In this document: piece after piece, positions 33,941 to 42,586 of the stretch
Layout of the letters: every line of letters begins with the position of its first letter
Numbering within the stretch: position 1 is the first letter of the stretch
Program-made: the position numbers and the translations under genes
Notes under the pieces: generated by a model
Databases searched by the model: none
What the model saw: the letters and a program-made list of their open reading frames with translations, nothing else
Told to the model about the DNA's origin: nothing
Origin: Agromyces terreus
GTDB taxonomy: Bacteria > Actinomycetota > Actinomycetes > Actinomycetales > Microbacteriaceae
Reading direction: 5' to 3'
Length of the DNA stretch: 64,000 nt
Assembly: GCF_009749465.1 (NCBI RefSeq)
Contig: NZ_WBIS01000002.1
Coordinates: 124,001 to 188,000 of the forward strand

Positions 33941-34815
33941 GCCTCGACCTGTCGCGCGTGCGCTTCGACCGCGCCGGACGCACGATCATCGACGACGTCG
34001 ACGCGACGCTGCCCGCCGGCGCGCTGACCGCGCTGATCGGGCCGAACGGCGCGGGCAAGTCGACCCTGCTGCACCTCATCGCGGCCGTCGAACGCGCCGA
34101 TGCCGGCGAGCTGCGGCTCGGCGATCGGCCGCTCGACGCCATGCGCCGACGCGAGCGGGCCAAGGTCGTCGCCCTCGCCGAGCCGCAGGCCGAGGTCGAC
34201 GGCCGGCTCACCGTCGAGGCATCCGTCGCCCTCGGACGCACCCCGCACCTCGGCGCATTCGGCGTCGCGGGCCCACGGGACCGCGCGATCGTCGACGACG
34301 CGCTGGCCGCGGTCGGCGCCGCCTCGTTCGCGCGTCGCCCGCTCGACTCGCTCTCGGGCGGCGAACGCCAGCGCGTCACCCTCGCCCGCGCGATCGCACA
34401 GGAGCCGACCCTGCTGCTCGTCGACGAGCCCACGAACCACCTCGACCTCGGCTCGCAGTTCGTCGCCCTCGACCTGCTCGCCGGACTCGCCCGCGACGGA
34501 CTCACGGTCGTCGCCGCCCTGCACGACCTCTCGCACGCCGCCGCCTACGCCGACCACGTCGTCGTGCTCGCCGCCGGGCGCGTGGTCGCCGCCGGAGCAC
34601 CCGCCGACGTGCTCACGGCCGAACTCGTGCACGAGGTCTACGGCGTGCGGGCCGAGGTGCTCGTGCACCCCCTCACGGGCCGGCCGCTCATCGCCGTGGC
34701 GTCGCCGGGCGTCGGCGCCGCACCTGCCGGACCTGCCGCACCGGTTCCGGCCGCCGCGCCCGCCGCGTCCGCCGCCTGGACTCCCGCACCGGCCGACCCC
34801 GTACGCCGCGGCTGA
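33937..34815 (+). CDS. F420-0 ABC transporter ATP-binding protein
   Basis: 292 residues, start overlapping the permease stop (ATGA). FecE/BtuD type: Walker A G-P-N-G-A-G-K-S-T, signature L-S-G-G-E-R-Q-R, Walker B L-L-L-V-D-E-P-T-N-H-L-D. An Ala/Pro-rich tail of about 35 residues follows the domain. With the two upstream genes it makes a complete type II importer, with cofE/cofC close by. Confidence 0.9.
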   Translation: MSLDLSRVRFDRAGRTIIDDVDATLPAGALTALIGPNGAGKSTLLHLIAAVERADAGELRLGDRPLDAMRRRERAKVVALAEPQAEVDGRLTVEASVALGRTPHLGAFGVAGPRDRAIVDDALAAVGAASFARRPLDSLSGGERQRVTLARAIAQEPTLLLVDEPTNHLDLGSQFVALDLLAGLARDGLTVVAALHDLSHAAAYADHVVVLAAGRVVAAGAPADVLTAELVHEVYGVRAEVLVHPLTGRPLIAVASPGVGAAPAGPAAPVPAAAPAASAAWTPAPADPVRRG

Positions 34816-34910
34816 TCCCCCGGCCGACACGCCGCCCGCCCATTCGATTCTCGCGGCGTGTCGCACAAACGTCAGCCCACACTGACACGTCCGGGAAGAG
34901 GAGAAGCCAT

Positions 34911-35092
34911 CGAGTATCCGGGATCGGGGATCCGGGGTCGGGAATCGGGAATCCGGGGTCGGGAGTCGAGGATCGGGGATCGAGGATCGGGAATCGAGGA
35001 TCCGGAATCGAGGATCCGGGATCGGGGATCCGGGGTCGGGAATCGAGGACCCGGGATCGGGGATCCGGGGTCGGGAATCGAGGATCGGGGGT
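34911..35092. repeat. 26-unit heptanucleotide array
   Basis: From CGAGTAT at 34911 the sequence keeps a strict period of 7 for 26 units, with forms such as CCGGGAT, CGGGGAT, CGGGAAT, CGAGGAT and CCGGGGT. No indel breaks the phase. Unit variants recur in blocks (for example CCGGGAT-CGGGGAT near 35016 and again near 35051), showing block duplication. Confidence 0.92.
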
Positions 35093-35126
35093 GGGGCCGG
35101 GAGGACCGACCGCCAGAACGGACGGC

Positions 35127-35196
35127 CAGAACCACCCCGTCAGAACCACCCCGTCAGTACCACCCCGTCGGAACCGGCCCGTCAGAACCGGCCCGT
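35127..35196. repeat. Five tandem 14-bp repeats
   Basis: CAGAACCACCCCGT occurs exactly at 35127-35140 and 35141-35154, with variants at 35155, 35169 and 35183. Period 14 is twice that of the adjacent heptamer array. Confidence 0.88.
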
Positions 35197-35427
35197 CGAG
35201 ACATCCCACCGGGGCCGGTCCGGTCGGCGTTGTCGGTGCGGGAACGGCAGAGCGCCCCGGTCGTCGAACCGGGGCGCCCTGGGTCCGTTGGGTCGTGGCG
35301 GGCGAGCGCCCGCCCGGCAGGCCCGGCGCCAACCCGCGCAGGCCCCGCGCAGGCCCGGCGCAGGCCCGCAGCAGCTCCGGCACCGACCCGGCGCCAAACC
35401 GGCGCCGAGCCCACACCGCCTCCGCGC

Positions 35428-36462
35428 CTACCCCGCCGCGCGAGCCCGCAGGCGCGGCGCGAGGTCGCGCTCGAACAGCTCGAGGAACCGGCGCTGGTCG
35501 TGCCCGGGCGCGTGGAACACGAGGTGGTTGAAGCCCCAGTCCATGTACTGGCCGATCTGCTCGGTGACCTCGTCGGGGTCGGTGCCGACGATCCACCGCT
35601 TGGCGATGGTCTCGATGGGCAGCGCGTCGGCGGCCTTCTCCATCTCGACGGGGTCGGTGATGTCGTGCTTCTGCTCCTTCGAGAGCGACAGCGGCGACCA
35701 GAACCGGGTGTTGTCGAGGGCGGTGTCGAGGTCCTCCTCGTAGGAGAGCTTGATCTCGATCATGCGGTCGTAGGCGTCGAACGTTCGGCCGTCGTCGCGC
35801 GCGGCGAGGCCTTCGCGCACGGCGGGCATGAGCTGGTCGGCGTAGAGCTCGGCACCCTTGCCCGAGGTGCAGATGAACCCGTCGCCGGCGCGTCCGGCGT
35901 ACTTGGCGACCTGGGGGCCGCCCGCGGCGATGTAGATCGGCACGCCGCCCGCGGGGCGGTCGTAGATGGACGCGTCGTGGGTGGAGTAGTACTCGCCCTC
36001 GAAGCTGACCTGGTCCTCGTCGCTCCAGAGGGCGCGCATGAGGCGCACCGATTCGCGGAGGCGCGCGTAACGCTCGCGGAACTCGGGCCAGTTCTGCTCG
36101 CCCGCGCCCTGGAATCCGGTGGCGATCTCGTTGAGCGCCTCGCCCGAGCCGAAGCCGGCGATGATGCGGTCGGGGTAGAGCACGCCGAGCGACGCGAACG
36201 CCTGCGCGAGCACGGCCGGGTTGTAGCGGAACGTGGGCGTCATGACGCTCGTGCCGATCTTCACGGTCGAGGTGCGCTCGCCGACCGCGGCCATCCACGC
36301 GAGCGAGAACGGCGCGTGGCCGCCCGTGTGCCGCCACGGCTGGAAGTGGTCGCTCGTGAAGACCGACTCCATGCCGTGCGCTTCGGCGGCGACGGCGATC
36401 TCGACGAGCTCGCGGGGGTCGAACTGCTCGGCGCTGGCCTTGTATCCGAGGGTGAGGGTCAT
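35428..36462 (-). CDS. fgd: F420-dependent glucose-6-phosphate dehydrogenase
   Basis: 344 residues and close throughout to mycobacterial Fgd1: [39 protein letters not shown] and [10 protein letters not shown] are all present. It oxidises glucose-6-phosphate to 6-phosphogluconolactone and reduces F420 to F420H2, feeding F420H2 to the LLM reductases. Last gene of the LLM-cofE-cofC-fgd operon, coupled to cofC by ATGA. Confidence 0.94.
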   Translation of the reverse strand: MTLTLGYKASAEQFDPRELVEIAVAAEAHGMESVFTSDHFQPWRHTGGHAPFSLAWMAAVGERTSTVKIGTSVMTPTFRYNPAVLAQAFASLGVLYPDRIIAGFGSGEALNEIATGFQGAGEQNWPEFRERYARLRESVRLMRALWSDEDQVSFEGEYYSTHDASIYDRPAGGVPIYIAAGGPQVAKYAGRAGDGFICTSGKGAELYADQLMPAVREGLAARDDGRTFDAYDRMIEIKLSYEEDLDTALDNTRFWSPLSLSKEQKHDITDPVEMEKAADALPIETIAKRWIVGTDPDEVTEQIGQYMDWGFNHLVFHAPGHDQRRFLELFERDLAPRLRARAAG

Positions 36463-37205
36463 GCTGCTCCCTTTCTGGTGGAGTCGGTGCGGCGCGGTCC
36501 TGCGCCGGAGTCTGGCCGGGTCGCCGATCCGCCGAGCGCGGCGGCGGTGCGCGGGCCGACGCCGAGGTCGACGGCGGCGGCGAGCGCGTCGACCGTGTCG
36601 ACGTCGCGGCGCATGGGTGCGGCGAGCGCGGCGGGCACCTCGTGCGACAGGTCGTGGTACCCGAGTGCGCGGTGCAGCAGCGCCGAGTCCGCGCCGAACG
36701 CGGGTTCGAAGCGCGTGTGGGCGGCTGCGGCCGCGAGCGTCGTGCCGGTGCCGTCGGCGTCGGGCATGAAGGCGAGCGGATGCCGCGACGCGGCGCCGAG
36801 CGTCGCATCCAGCGCCTGCGGGGTGAGCGCGGGCAGGTCGCCGAGCAGCACGGCGATGCCGCGGTGGCTGCGAGGGAGCCGGTGGGCCGAGGCCTCGGCG
36901 GCCGTGCGCTCGTCGAGGGCCGCGCGACGCGCCTCCGCGATGCCGTGGCGGATCGCGGTGCCGAGCGAGCGGGGCTCGGGTTCGGCGACGACGGCGACGC
37001 CGGCGGGCAGGTCGTCGCCGTGCGCGCTGAGGTCGCCCACGACGATCACGTGCGCGACGCGTTCGGCCGCGAGGGCCGCGTCGAGGGTGTCGAGCACGAA
37101 GGCGCGCGCGAGTTCGGCGCGGGCGGCGCTGCCGACCGACGGCGCGAGTCGCGTCTTCGCCTCGGCGAGGAGCTTCACGGGCACGACCACGTCGTAGGTC
37201 AGCAT
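36459..37205 (-). CDS. cofC: 2-phospho-L-lactate guanylyltransferase (CofC/FbiD)
   Basis: 248 residues. Nucleotidyltransferase fold with V-V-V-P-V-K near the start, K-T-R-L-A-P, and G-D-L-P-A-L at the metal site. It activates the 3-carbon phospho-acid (phospholactate or PEP) with GTP for CofD. Overlaps cofE by 7 bp and fgd by 4 bp, so the three proteins are co-translated. Confidence 0.92.
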   Translation of the reverse strand: MLTYDVVVPVKLLAEAKTRLAPSVGSAARAELARAFVLDTLDAALAAERVAHVIVVGDLSAHGDDLPAGVAVVAEPEPRSLGTAIRHGIAEARRAALDERTAAEASAHRLPRSHRGIAVLLGDLPALTPQALDATLGAASRHPLAFMPDADGTGTTLAAAAAHTRFEPAFGADSALLHRALGYHDLSHEVPAALAAPMRRDVDTVDALAAAVDLGVGPRTAAALGGSATRPDSGAGPRRTDSTRKGAA

Positions 37206-38275
37206 GCCGTCTCCGCCCGCTCGCGGCCGAAGCCGCCGACCGCAGCCGCACCCGCACCGGCACCCGCACCAGCGACCGCGACCGCGGTGCCGCCGCCGCC
37301 CGCACCCGCGGCATCCGCGCCGGCCCCGACGAGCGCCGCGCGTGCATTCCGGCGCGCCGCCCTCGCCATGAGCACCTCCGCACGGGCGGCGGCGGCGCCC
37401 TCGGCGTATCCGGCGGCGAATCCCTCGGCGTGCCCGACGGCGCGTCCGCTCGCGAAGCCCTGCTCATGCCCCGTCCGGCGTCCGAGGGCGATCGCCTCGT
37501 CGGTGCCGAGCCGGAACAGGTCGCGGTCGGAGGGCCGTGCGATCGAGGCCGCGCCCGGCAGGTCGAGGGGCCCGACGGCGCGGGCGAGGCCCGAGACGAC
37601 GGCCACGGGGCATCCGCTCGCCTTGCCCTTGACCAGGTCTCCGGCGCCGGCGAGCTCGTCGGCGAGGCAGGCCATGGTGACGGTGAGCGGGCGCCCGAGG
37701 GCGTCGACGCCGCCGCGCAGGTCGTCGACCACATGCACGCCCGCTGCGCCGATCGCGACATCGGTCTGGCCCTCGCGCCAGGGGCGGCCGAGCGTGTCGG
37801 ACAGGATCACGCCGATCGAGAGCCCCGTGCGCGAGCGGATGCCGCGGGCCAGCGCCCGCGCGGAGGCGTCGGGGTCGACGGGCAGCAGCAGCACGGTGCC
37901 GTCGGGCGTGTTCGACGCGTCGACGCCGGCCGCCGCGGCGACCATGCCCTGCCGGTTCTCGACGATGCGCGTGACGCCGCCCTCGTGGGCGCGGGTCGCG
38001 ACGATGCGCACGGTCTCGTCGGTGATGGCCTGCTCGCGGTCGGCGGCGCGCACGATGCGGCCCTCGGCCTTCGACACGATCTTCGAGGTGACGATCAGGA
38101 TGTCACCGTCGCGCAGCCCGCCGGCGCGGTCGGCGGCCACGACGATGAGGTCGACGAGGTCGTCGCCGGGGCGGATCTCGCCGATGCCGGGCAGGGCGCG
38201 CACGGCGACGGCCGAGGCATCCGTCGGCCTCCGGTCGGAACCGGGCGTCATGGTCGTCGGGCTCGCCGTGTTCAT
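37199..38275 (-). CDS. cofE: Coenzyme F420-0:L-glutamate ligase with long C-terminal extension
   Basis: 358 residues. The first 250 or so are a complete CofE domain ([31 protein letters not shown]). It adds gamma-linked glutamates to F420-0. The last 100 residues are extra: a G-x3-G-rich segment ([13 protein letters not shown]) and an Ala/Gly tail with GAGAGAG. This is not the FMN-binding nitroreductase domain found at this place in mycobacterial FbiB. Coupled to the LLM gene upstream by ATGA. Confidence 0.92.
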   Translation of the reverse strand: MNTASPTTMTPGSDRRPTDASAVAVRALPGIGEIRPGDDLVDLIVVAADRAGGLRDGDILIVTSKIVSKAEGRIVRAADREQAITDETVRIVATRAHEGGVTRIVENRQGMVAAAAGVDASNTPDGTVLLLPVDPDASARALARGIRSRTGLSIGVILSDTLGRPWREGQTDVAIGAAGVHVVDDLRGGVDALGRPLTVTMACLADELAGAGDLVKGKASGCPVAVVSGLARAVGPLDLPGAASIARPSDRDLFRLGTDEAIALGRRTGHEQGFASGRAVGHAEGFAAGYAEGAAAARAEVLMARAARRNARAALVGAGADAAGAGGGGTAVAVAGAGAGAGAAAVGGFGRERAETAC

Positions 38276-39270
38276 CGCGCGAGCCTCGGCAGCACCTCGC
38301 GCCCGAAGACCTCGAGCCACTCGCGCTGGTTGCGCCCGACGTTGTGCAGGTAGATGCGGTCGAACCCGAGGTCGATGCAGCGCTGGATGTGCGCGCGGTG
38401 CACGTCGGGATCGCTCGAGACCGTGAGGCGGCCGGCGAAGTCCTCGGGCCGCACCGAGCGCGCGAGCTGCTCGAACTCGAAGGGCGAGCGGATGTCTCCG
38501 CGGGCGAAGCGCATGCCCGCGATGGGCCACTCGGTCAGCGCGTTCGCCATCGCCTCTTCATCGGTGGGCGCCCACGAGAGGTGCAGCTGCAGCACGCGGG
38601 TGAGCTTCGACCGGTCGCGGCCGCCCTCGCGGGCGCCCTCGTCGAACTTCGCGAGCAGCACGCGGAGGCGCTCGTCGTCGGCGCCGGTCGTGATGATGCC
38701 GTCGACCTGCCGGCCCGCCCGCTTGGCAGTGACCGGACCCTGCGTCGCGACGTAGATCTCGGGCGCGACGGGCGGCATGGTCCAGAGCCGGGTGGTCTCG
38801 AGACGGAAGTGGGGGCCGGCGTGGCGCACCTCGCGGCCCGCGATGGAGGCGCTGAAGAGCTTCTTGATGACGTCGACGGCCTCGAACATGCGGTTGATGC
38901 GCTCGTGCGCCTCAGGCCAGTAGGTGCCGACGACGTGCTCGTTGAGGGCCTCGCCCGAGCCGATGCCGAGCCAGTGCCGGCCCGGGTACATCGAGGCGAG
39001 GGTCGCGCTGGCCTGGGCGACCATCGCCGGGTGCCAGCGGAACGTCGGCGTGGTCACGCCCGGCCCGAGGTCGCCCGTGGTGCGCTCGCCGAGCGCGGCC
39101 AGCACGCTCCAGACGAACGACGACTCGCCCTGCTGCGGCAGCCAGGGCTGGAAGTGGTCGGAGGCCATGACCCCCGTGAACCCGTGCTGCTCGGCGAGCG
39201 CGGCGAGCGCCACCGCCTCGGCGGGCGGGAACTGCTCGAGCATGGCGGCGTATCCGATGTGCACTGACAC
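38272..39270 (-). CDS. F420-dependent LLM oxidoreductase, Fgd-related
   Basis: 332 residues from the GTG at 39270, which has GGAGGGG before it. Related to Fgd ([23 protein letters not shown]) but with a shorter and different phosphate-binding half, so glucose-6-phosphate is probably not the substrate. First gene of the F420 operon. The operator-containing promoter at 39347-39376 lies about 80 bp upstream. Confidence 0.86.
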   Translation of the reverse strand: MSVHIGYAAMLEQFPPAEAVALAALAEQHGFTGVMASDHFQPWLPQQGESSFVWSVLAALGERTTGDLGPGVTTPTFRWHPAMVAQASATLASMYPGRHWLGIGSGEALNEHVVGTYWPEAHERINRMFEAVDVIKKLFSASIAGREVRHAGPHFRLETTRLWTMPPVAPEIYVATQGPVTAKRAGRQVDGIITTGADDERLRVLLAKFDEGAREGGRDRSKLTRVLQLHLSWAPTDEEAMANALTEWPIAGMRFARGDIRSPFEFEQLARSVRPEDFAGRLTVSSDPDVHRAHIQRCIDLGFDRIYLHNVGRNQREWLEVFGREVLPRLAR

Positions 39271-39346
39271 CCCTCCATCCTCGCGCTCCGGCGCGGGCAC
39301 CGGGCCCGAATCGGCGAAGGTCGCCGGTTGCGACCCTCCGCTGACC

Positions 39347-39376
39347 ATCATTCCGGATTCTGGATCCAAAATGCAA
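39347..39376 (-). promoter_or_regulatory. Promoter of F420 operon with operator in the spacer
   Basis: On the minus strand: TTGCAT (39376-39371), 18-nt spacer, AATGAT (39352-39347). The palindrome ATTCTGGATCCAAAAT (39357-39372, 15 of 16 matches to the GntR-gene palindrome) fills the spacer. Binding there should repress LLM-cofE-cofC-fgd. Confidence 0.7.
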
Positions 39377-39427
39377 GAGGCGATCGGATGTCGCAGGCGC
39401 GGGCGATCGGATGTCGCGGACGCCGAC

Positions 39428-40180
39428 TCAGCGCGGGGAACGCACGCGCGGCGCCGGCCCCCCGGCATCCGCCGCCTCGGCCTCGAGCAGTTCGAGCACC
39501 GCCTCGCGCACGCCCACGAGGTGATCGCGCAGCACGCCGACCGCGCGCTCGACGTCGCGGGAGGCCACGGCCTCGATGAGCTGCTCGTGCGTGTGGCTGT
39601 GCTCGGCGTCGCCGACCAGGCGCCAGCCGAGCACGTAGCGGCCGACCTTGAGGCGCAGCTGCTCGATCATCTCCCACAGCACCGGCCGGTTCGCGGCGTC
39701 GTAGAGCTCGGAGTAGAACTCGGTTCTGGCGTCGACGAAGTCGGCGCCCTCCTGCTGCCGGTCGGCGGCCTTGCCGAGTTCGCGCAGGCGTGCGACGCGC
39801 TCGTCGGTGAGTTCCGCCATCGTCAGCCGCAGCGCCTCGACCTCGAGCAGCAGGCGGATGTCGTAGACCTCCGCGGCCTGCGCGGGCGACAGCGACTTCA
39901 CGACGGCGCCGCGTCGCTCGTGGAACTCGACGAGCCCGTCGGCCTCGAGCTGGATGAGCGCCGAGCGCACCGGGAGCCGCGACACGCCGATCAGCTCGGC
40001 GAGGGTCTCCTGGCGCAGTTTCTGCCCCGGCAGCAGGGCGCCGCTCAGGATCGCGTCCTTGAGGATGTCGTAGACCATCACCCCCACCGAGCGGTAGCCG
40101 GTCGCGTGGCGGCCGGCGAGCTGCTGGAGGGCTGCGGCGCCGCCGTCGCCGACGGAAGGGGCTGCGTTCTGCGCGCTCAT
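39428..40180 (-). CDS. GntR-family regulator with FCD ligand domain
   Basis: 250 residues. Winged helix at about 30-95 (L-R-Q-E-T-L-A-E-L-I-G-V-S-R-L-P-V-R) followed by an all-helical FCD domain. FCD regulators respond to organic acids or other metabolites. A perfect 16-bp palindrome stands 39 bp before its start, and variants stand before the F420 operon and at 31.4 kb. It is therefore probably autoregulated and controls both. Confidence 0.88.
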   Translation of the reverse strand: MSAQNAAPSVGDGGAAALQQLAGRHATGYRSVGVMVYDILKDAILSGALLPGQKLRQETLAELIGVSRLPVRSALIQLEADGLVEFHERRGAVVKSLSPAQAAEVYDIRLLLEVEALRLTMAELTDERVARLRELGKAADRQQEGADFVDARTEFYSELYDAANRPVLWEMIEQLRLKVGRYVLGWRLVGDAEHSHTHEQLIEAVASRDVERAVGVLRDHLVGVREAVLELLEAEAADAGGPAPRVRSPR

Positions 40181-40218
40181 GGATCCCGAACGTAGCGGAA
40201 AACCCGCCGTCGCACCCC

Positions 40219-40234
40219 ATTCTGGATCCAGAAT
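40219..40234. promoter_or_regulatory. Perfect 16-bp palindromic operator of the GntR gene
   Basis: ATTCTGGATCCAGAAT, exact two-fold symmetry, in the 90-bp gap between the second cofE (stop 40271) and the GntR start (40180). It is the best copy of the motif in the window. Confidence 0.72.
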
Positions 40235-40270
40235 TCACGAACTCAGGTCACGCGACGACTCCGTGGTGCG

Positions 40271-41050
40271 TCAGGAGTCGCGCCGCAGCGACCCCTCGCT
40301 CTGCGACTCGTCGAACCCGTCGCGGTAGCCGTCGTCGTACGCCTCGTCGGCGCCGACGCGGAAGAGATCCCGGTCGAGCGGCCGCTGGATGCTCCGCGCC
40401 CCCGGCAGGTCGAGCGCGCCGACGTAACGGCCGAGTCCGCGCACGACCGCCACCGGGATGCCGGAGGCCTTGCCCTTGACGAGCTCCGCCGCCGCGGCGA
40501 TCTCGTCGGCCACGCACGGCATCGTGACCGAGAGCGGCTTGCCCGAGGCATCCGCCCCGCCCCTCAGGTCGTCGAACACGTGCACGCCGGCAGCGCCGAT
40601 CGCGACGTCGGTCTGCCCGTCGCGCCAGGGCCGGCCGAGCGTGTCGGAGAGGATCACGCCGACGCTGCACCCGGTGAGCGAGCGGATGCCGGCGGCCAGC
40701 GCCCGGGCGGACGCGTCGGGGTCGACCGGCAGCAGCAGCACCATGCCGTCGGGGGCGTTCGACGCGTCGACGCCGGCCGCCGCGCCGATGATGCCCTGGC
40801 GGTTCTCGACGATGCGCGTGACCCCGCCCTCGTACGCGCGCGTGGCGACGACCCGCACCGTCTCGTCGGTGATCGCCTGCTCGCGATCGGCCGCCGCGAC
40901 CGCGCGGCCCTCGGCTTTGGACACGATCTTCGACGTGACCACGATGATGTCGCCGTCTTCGAGGCTCGTGGCGCCCGTGATGACGGCGGCCAGGTCGTCG
41001 CCCTCGCCGATCTCCGGCAGGCCTTCGATGCCCTCGACGCTGAATGCCAC
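40271..41050 (-). CDS. cofE: Second coenzyme F420-0:L-glutamate ligase
   Basis: 259 residues from the GTG at 41050 (GGGGGAA before it), a single-domain CofE of normal archaeal length. Very similar to the other cofE ([21 protein letters not shown]), but without its C-terminal extension. It lies upstream of the GntR gene. The two enzymes may differ in glutamate-chain length or in regulation. Confidence 0.9.
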   Translation of the reverse strand: MAFSVEGIEGLPEIGEGDDLAAVITGATSLEDGDIIVVTSKIVSKAEGRAVAAADREQAITDETVRVVATRAYEGGVTRIVENRQGIIGAAAGVDASNAPDGMVLLLPVDPDASARALAAGIRSLTGCSVGVILSDTLGRPWRDGQTDVAIGAAGVHVFDDLRGGADASGKPLSVTMPCVADEIAAAAELVKGKASGIPVAVVRGLGRYVGALDLPGARSIQRPLDRDLFRVGADEAYDDGYRDGFDESQSEGSLRRDS

Positions 41051-41166
41051 GGTTCCCCCGATCTCGTGACTCGATCTTCGCAGTTCCACGGCCGTCCGGG
41101 CCAGTGGCGCCCGGCCGACTTCGCAAGGGGTTGATTCCGGGGCATCCGATCGCCCTACCATCGAGC

Positions 41167-41694
41167 ATGGACGCCCACCCCGACGTCGCACCCGGCGATG
41201 GCCGCGACGAGACCGCCAACCAGCGCAGCGACCGCAACTGGAACGAGATCCTCCAGGAGCTGCGCGTCGCCCTGACCGGCACCCAGCTCATCGGCGGCTT
41301 CCTCATCGCCGTCGCGTTCCAACCGCGGTTCGACGACCTCGACGACTACCAGCTCACGCTCTACCTCGTGCTCGTCGCCCTCGCGGGGCTCGCGACCGTC
41401 ATCGGCCTGGCTCCCGTGACCCTGCACCGTGCGCTGTTCCGCCGGCAGGTCAAGGAGCGGCTCGTGACGACCGGCAACCGGCTGCTCGTGGCCCACCTCA
41501 CCGTGGTCGGCCTGCTGCTCGTGGGCGTCACCTCGCTCGTGTTCGACGTGGCCGTCTCCCGCCCCGCCGGATGGTGGGCGCTCGGCATCGGGGCCGCCGT
41601 GGTCGTCGTCGCCTGGATCGTGATGCCGCGCATGCGGGCCGCCGCCGATCGCGAGGCGGATGCCGCCGCCCACGGCGCGCACGCCTCGGCCTGA
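41167..41694 (+). CDS. DUF6328-like membrane protein
   Basis: 175 residues. A soluble N-terminus is followed by four hydrophobic segments (about residues 40-55, 62-85, 112-132, 138-155). The block [16 protein letters not shown] is typical of this uncharacterised actinobacterial family. No function is known to me. Confidence 0.78.
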   Translation: MDAHPDVAPGDGRDETANQRSDRNWNEILQELRVALTGTQLIGGFLIAVAFQPRFDDLDDYQLTLYLVLVALAGLATVIGLAPVTLHRALFRRQVKERLVTTGNRLLVAHLTVVGLLLVGVTSLVFDVAVSRPAGWWALGIGAAVVVVAWIVMPRMRAAADREADAAAHGAHASA

Positions 41695-41740
41695 GGGTCG
41701 GCGTTCGTCGGTGTCGCAGGCCGACCGTAGGCTTGAACCC

Positions 41741-42577
41741 ATGCGCATCGCCACCTGGAACGTCAACTCGATCCGCACCCGCGTCGACCGCACGGTCGAC
41801 TGGATGGTGCGCGAAGACGTCGACGTGCTGGCGATGCAGGAGATCAAGTGCAAGCCCGAGCAGTTCCCGCTCGACGCGTTCGAGGCCGCCGGCTACGAGG
41901 TCGCGATCCACGGCCTCAACCAGTGGAACGGCGTCGCCATCGCGAGCCGTTCGCCCATCGAAGACGTGGCGATCGAGTTCCCCGACATGCCCGGGTTCCT
42001 CAAGGGCCACGAGGGCCCCGACCTGCCGAAAGAGGCGCGGGCGCTCGGCGCCACGATCGACGGCGTGCGCGTCTGGAGCCTCTACGTGCCCAACGGCCGC
42101 TCGCTCGACGACCCGCACTACACCTACAAACTCGACTGGCTCGCCGCCCTCACCGCGTACACGCGCGCCGAGACGACGGCGCACCCCGCTCGGCCGTTCG
42201 CACTCATGGGCGACTTCAACATCGTGCCGTTCGACCACGACAACGGCGACCCCACCGTCATCGAGGGGGTGACCACGCACGTCTCGCCGGCCGAGCGCGA
42301 GGCGTTCTTCGGTTTCGAGTCCGCCGGCGTCGCCGACGTCGTGCGCCCGCTCGTGCCCGAGGGCTTCACGTACTGGGACTACAAGCAACTGCGGTTCCCC
42401 CGCAACGAGGGCCTCCGCATCGACTTCATCCTCGGGTCGGCGGCCTTCGCCGACGCCGTGACCGGCGCCTCCATCCACCGCAACGAGCGCAAGGGCACCG
42501 CCCCGAGCGACCACGTGCCGGTGCTCGTCGACCTCGACCTCGGGGGCGACGACGACGATCGCCCCATGATCTTCTAG
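41741..42577 (+). CDS. xth: Exodeoxyribonuclease III (AP endonuclease)
   Basis: 278 residues. EEP-fold nuclease with T-W-N-V-N-S-I at the start, the metal ligand Glu in M-Q-E-I-K-C, Y-V-P-N-G-R, G-D-F-N-I-V-P and the catalytic S-D-H-V-P. Functions in base-excision repair. The next open frame follows directly in the same frame after its TAG. Confidence 0.93.
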   Translation: MRIATWNVNSIRTRVDRTVDWMVREDVDVLAMQEIKCKPEQFPLDAFEAAGYEVAIHGLNQWNGVAIASRSPIEDVAIEFPDMPGFLKGHEGPDLPKEARALGATIDGVRVWSLYVPNGRSLDDPHYTYKLDWLAALTAYTRAETTAHPARPFALMGDFNIVPFDHDNGDPTVIEGVTTHVSPAEREAFFGFESAGVADVVRPLVPEGFTYWDYKQLRFPRNEGLRIDFILGSAAFADAVTGASIHRNERKGTAPSDHVPVLVDLDLGGDDDDRPMIF

Positions 42578-42586
42578 GGGTCGGGC

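Larger units (their letters stand above)
34816..35427. other. Gene-free, repeat-filled convergent gap
   Basis: 612 bp between the F420-0 ATPase gene and fgd. After a short unique piece that ends in an SD-like GAAGAGGAGAAG followed by ATC (34895-34911), it consists of a heptamer array, a 14-mer array and GC-rich Pro/Arg-like low complexity (GCAGGCCCCGC, GGCGCC palindromes). I see no credible gene. Long open frames here come from the absence of AT-rich stops. Confidence 0.75.

Noticed and set aside
31578..34815. Siderophore or cobalamin importer instead of F420-0 transporter
   Set aside because: Cannot be excluded by fold, but no siderophore, haem or cobamide genes are near, while F420 genes surround it. 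Kept as F420-0 with reduced confidence.
34858..35240. Open frame through the heptamer array as a repeat protein
   Set aside because: Period 7 is not a multiple of three, so no protein repeat is kept in simple register, and composition is explained by lack of stop codons in GC-rich DNA. No good start or domain.
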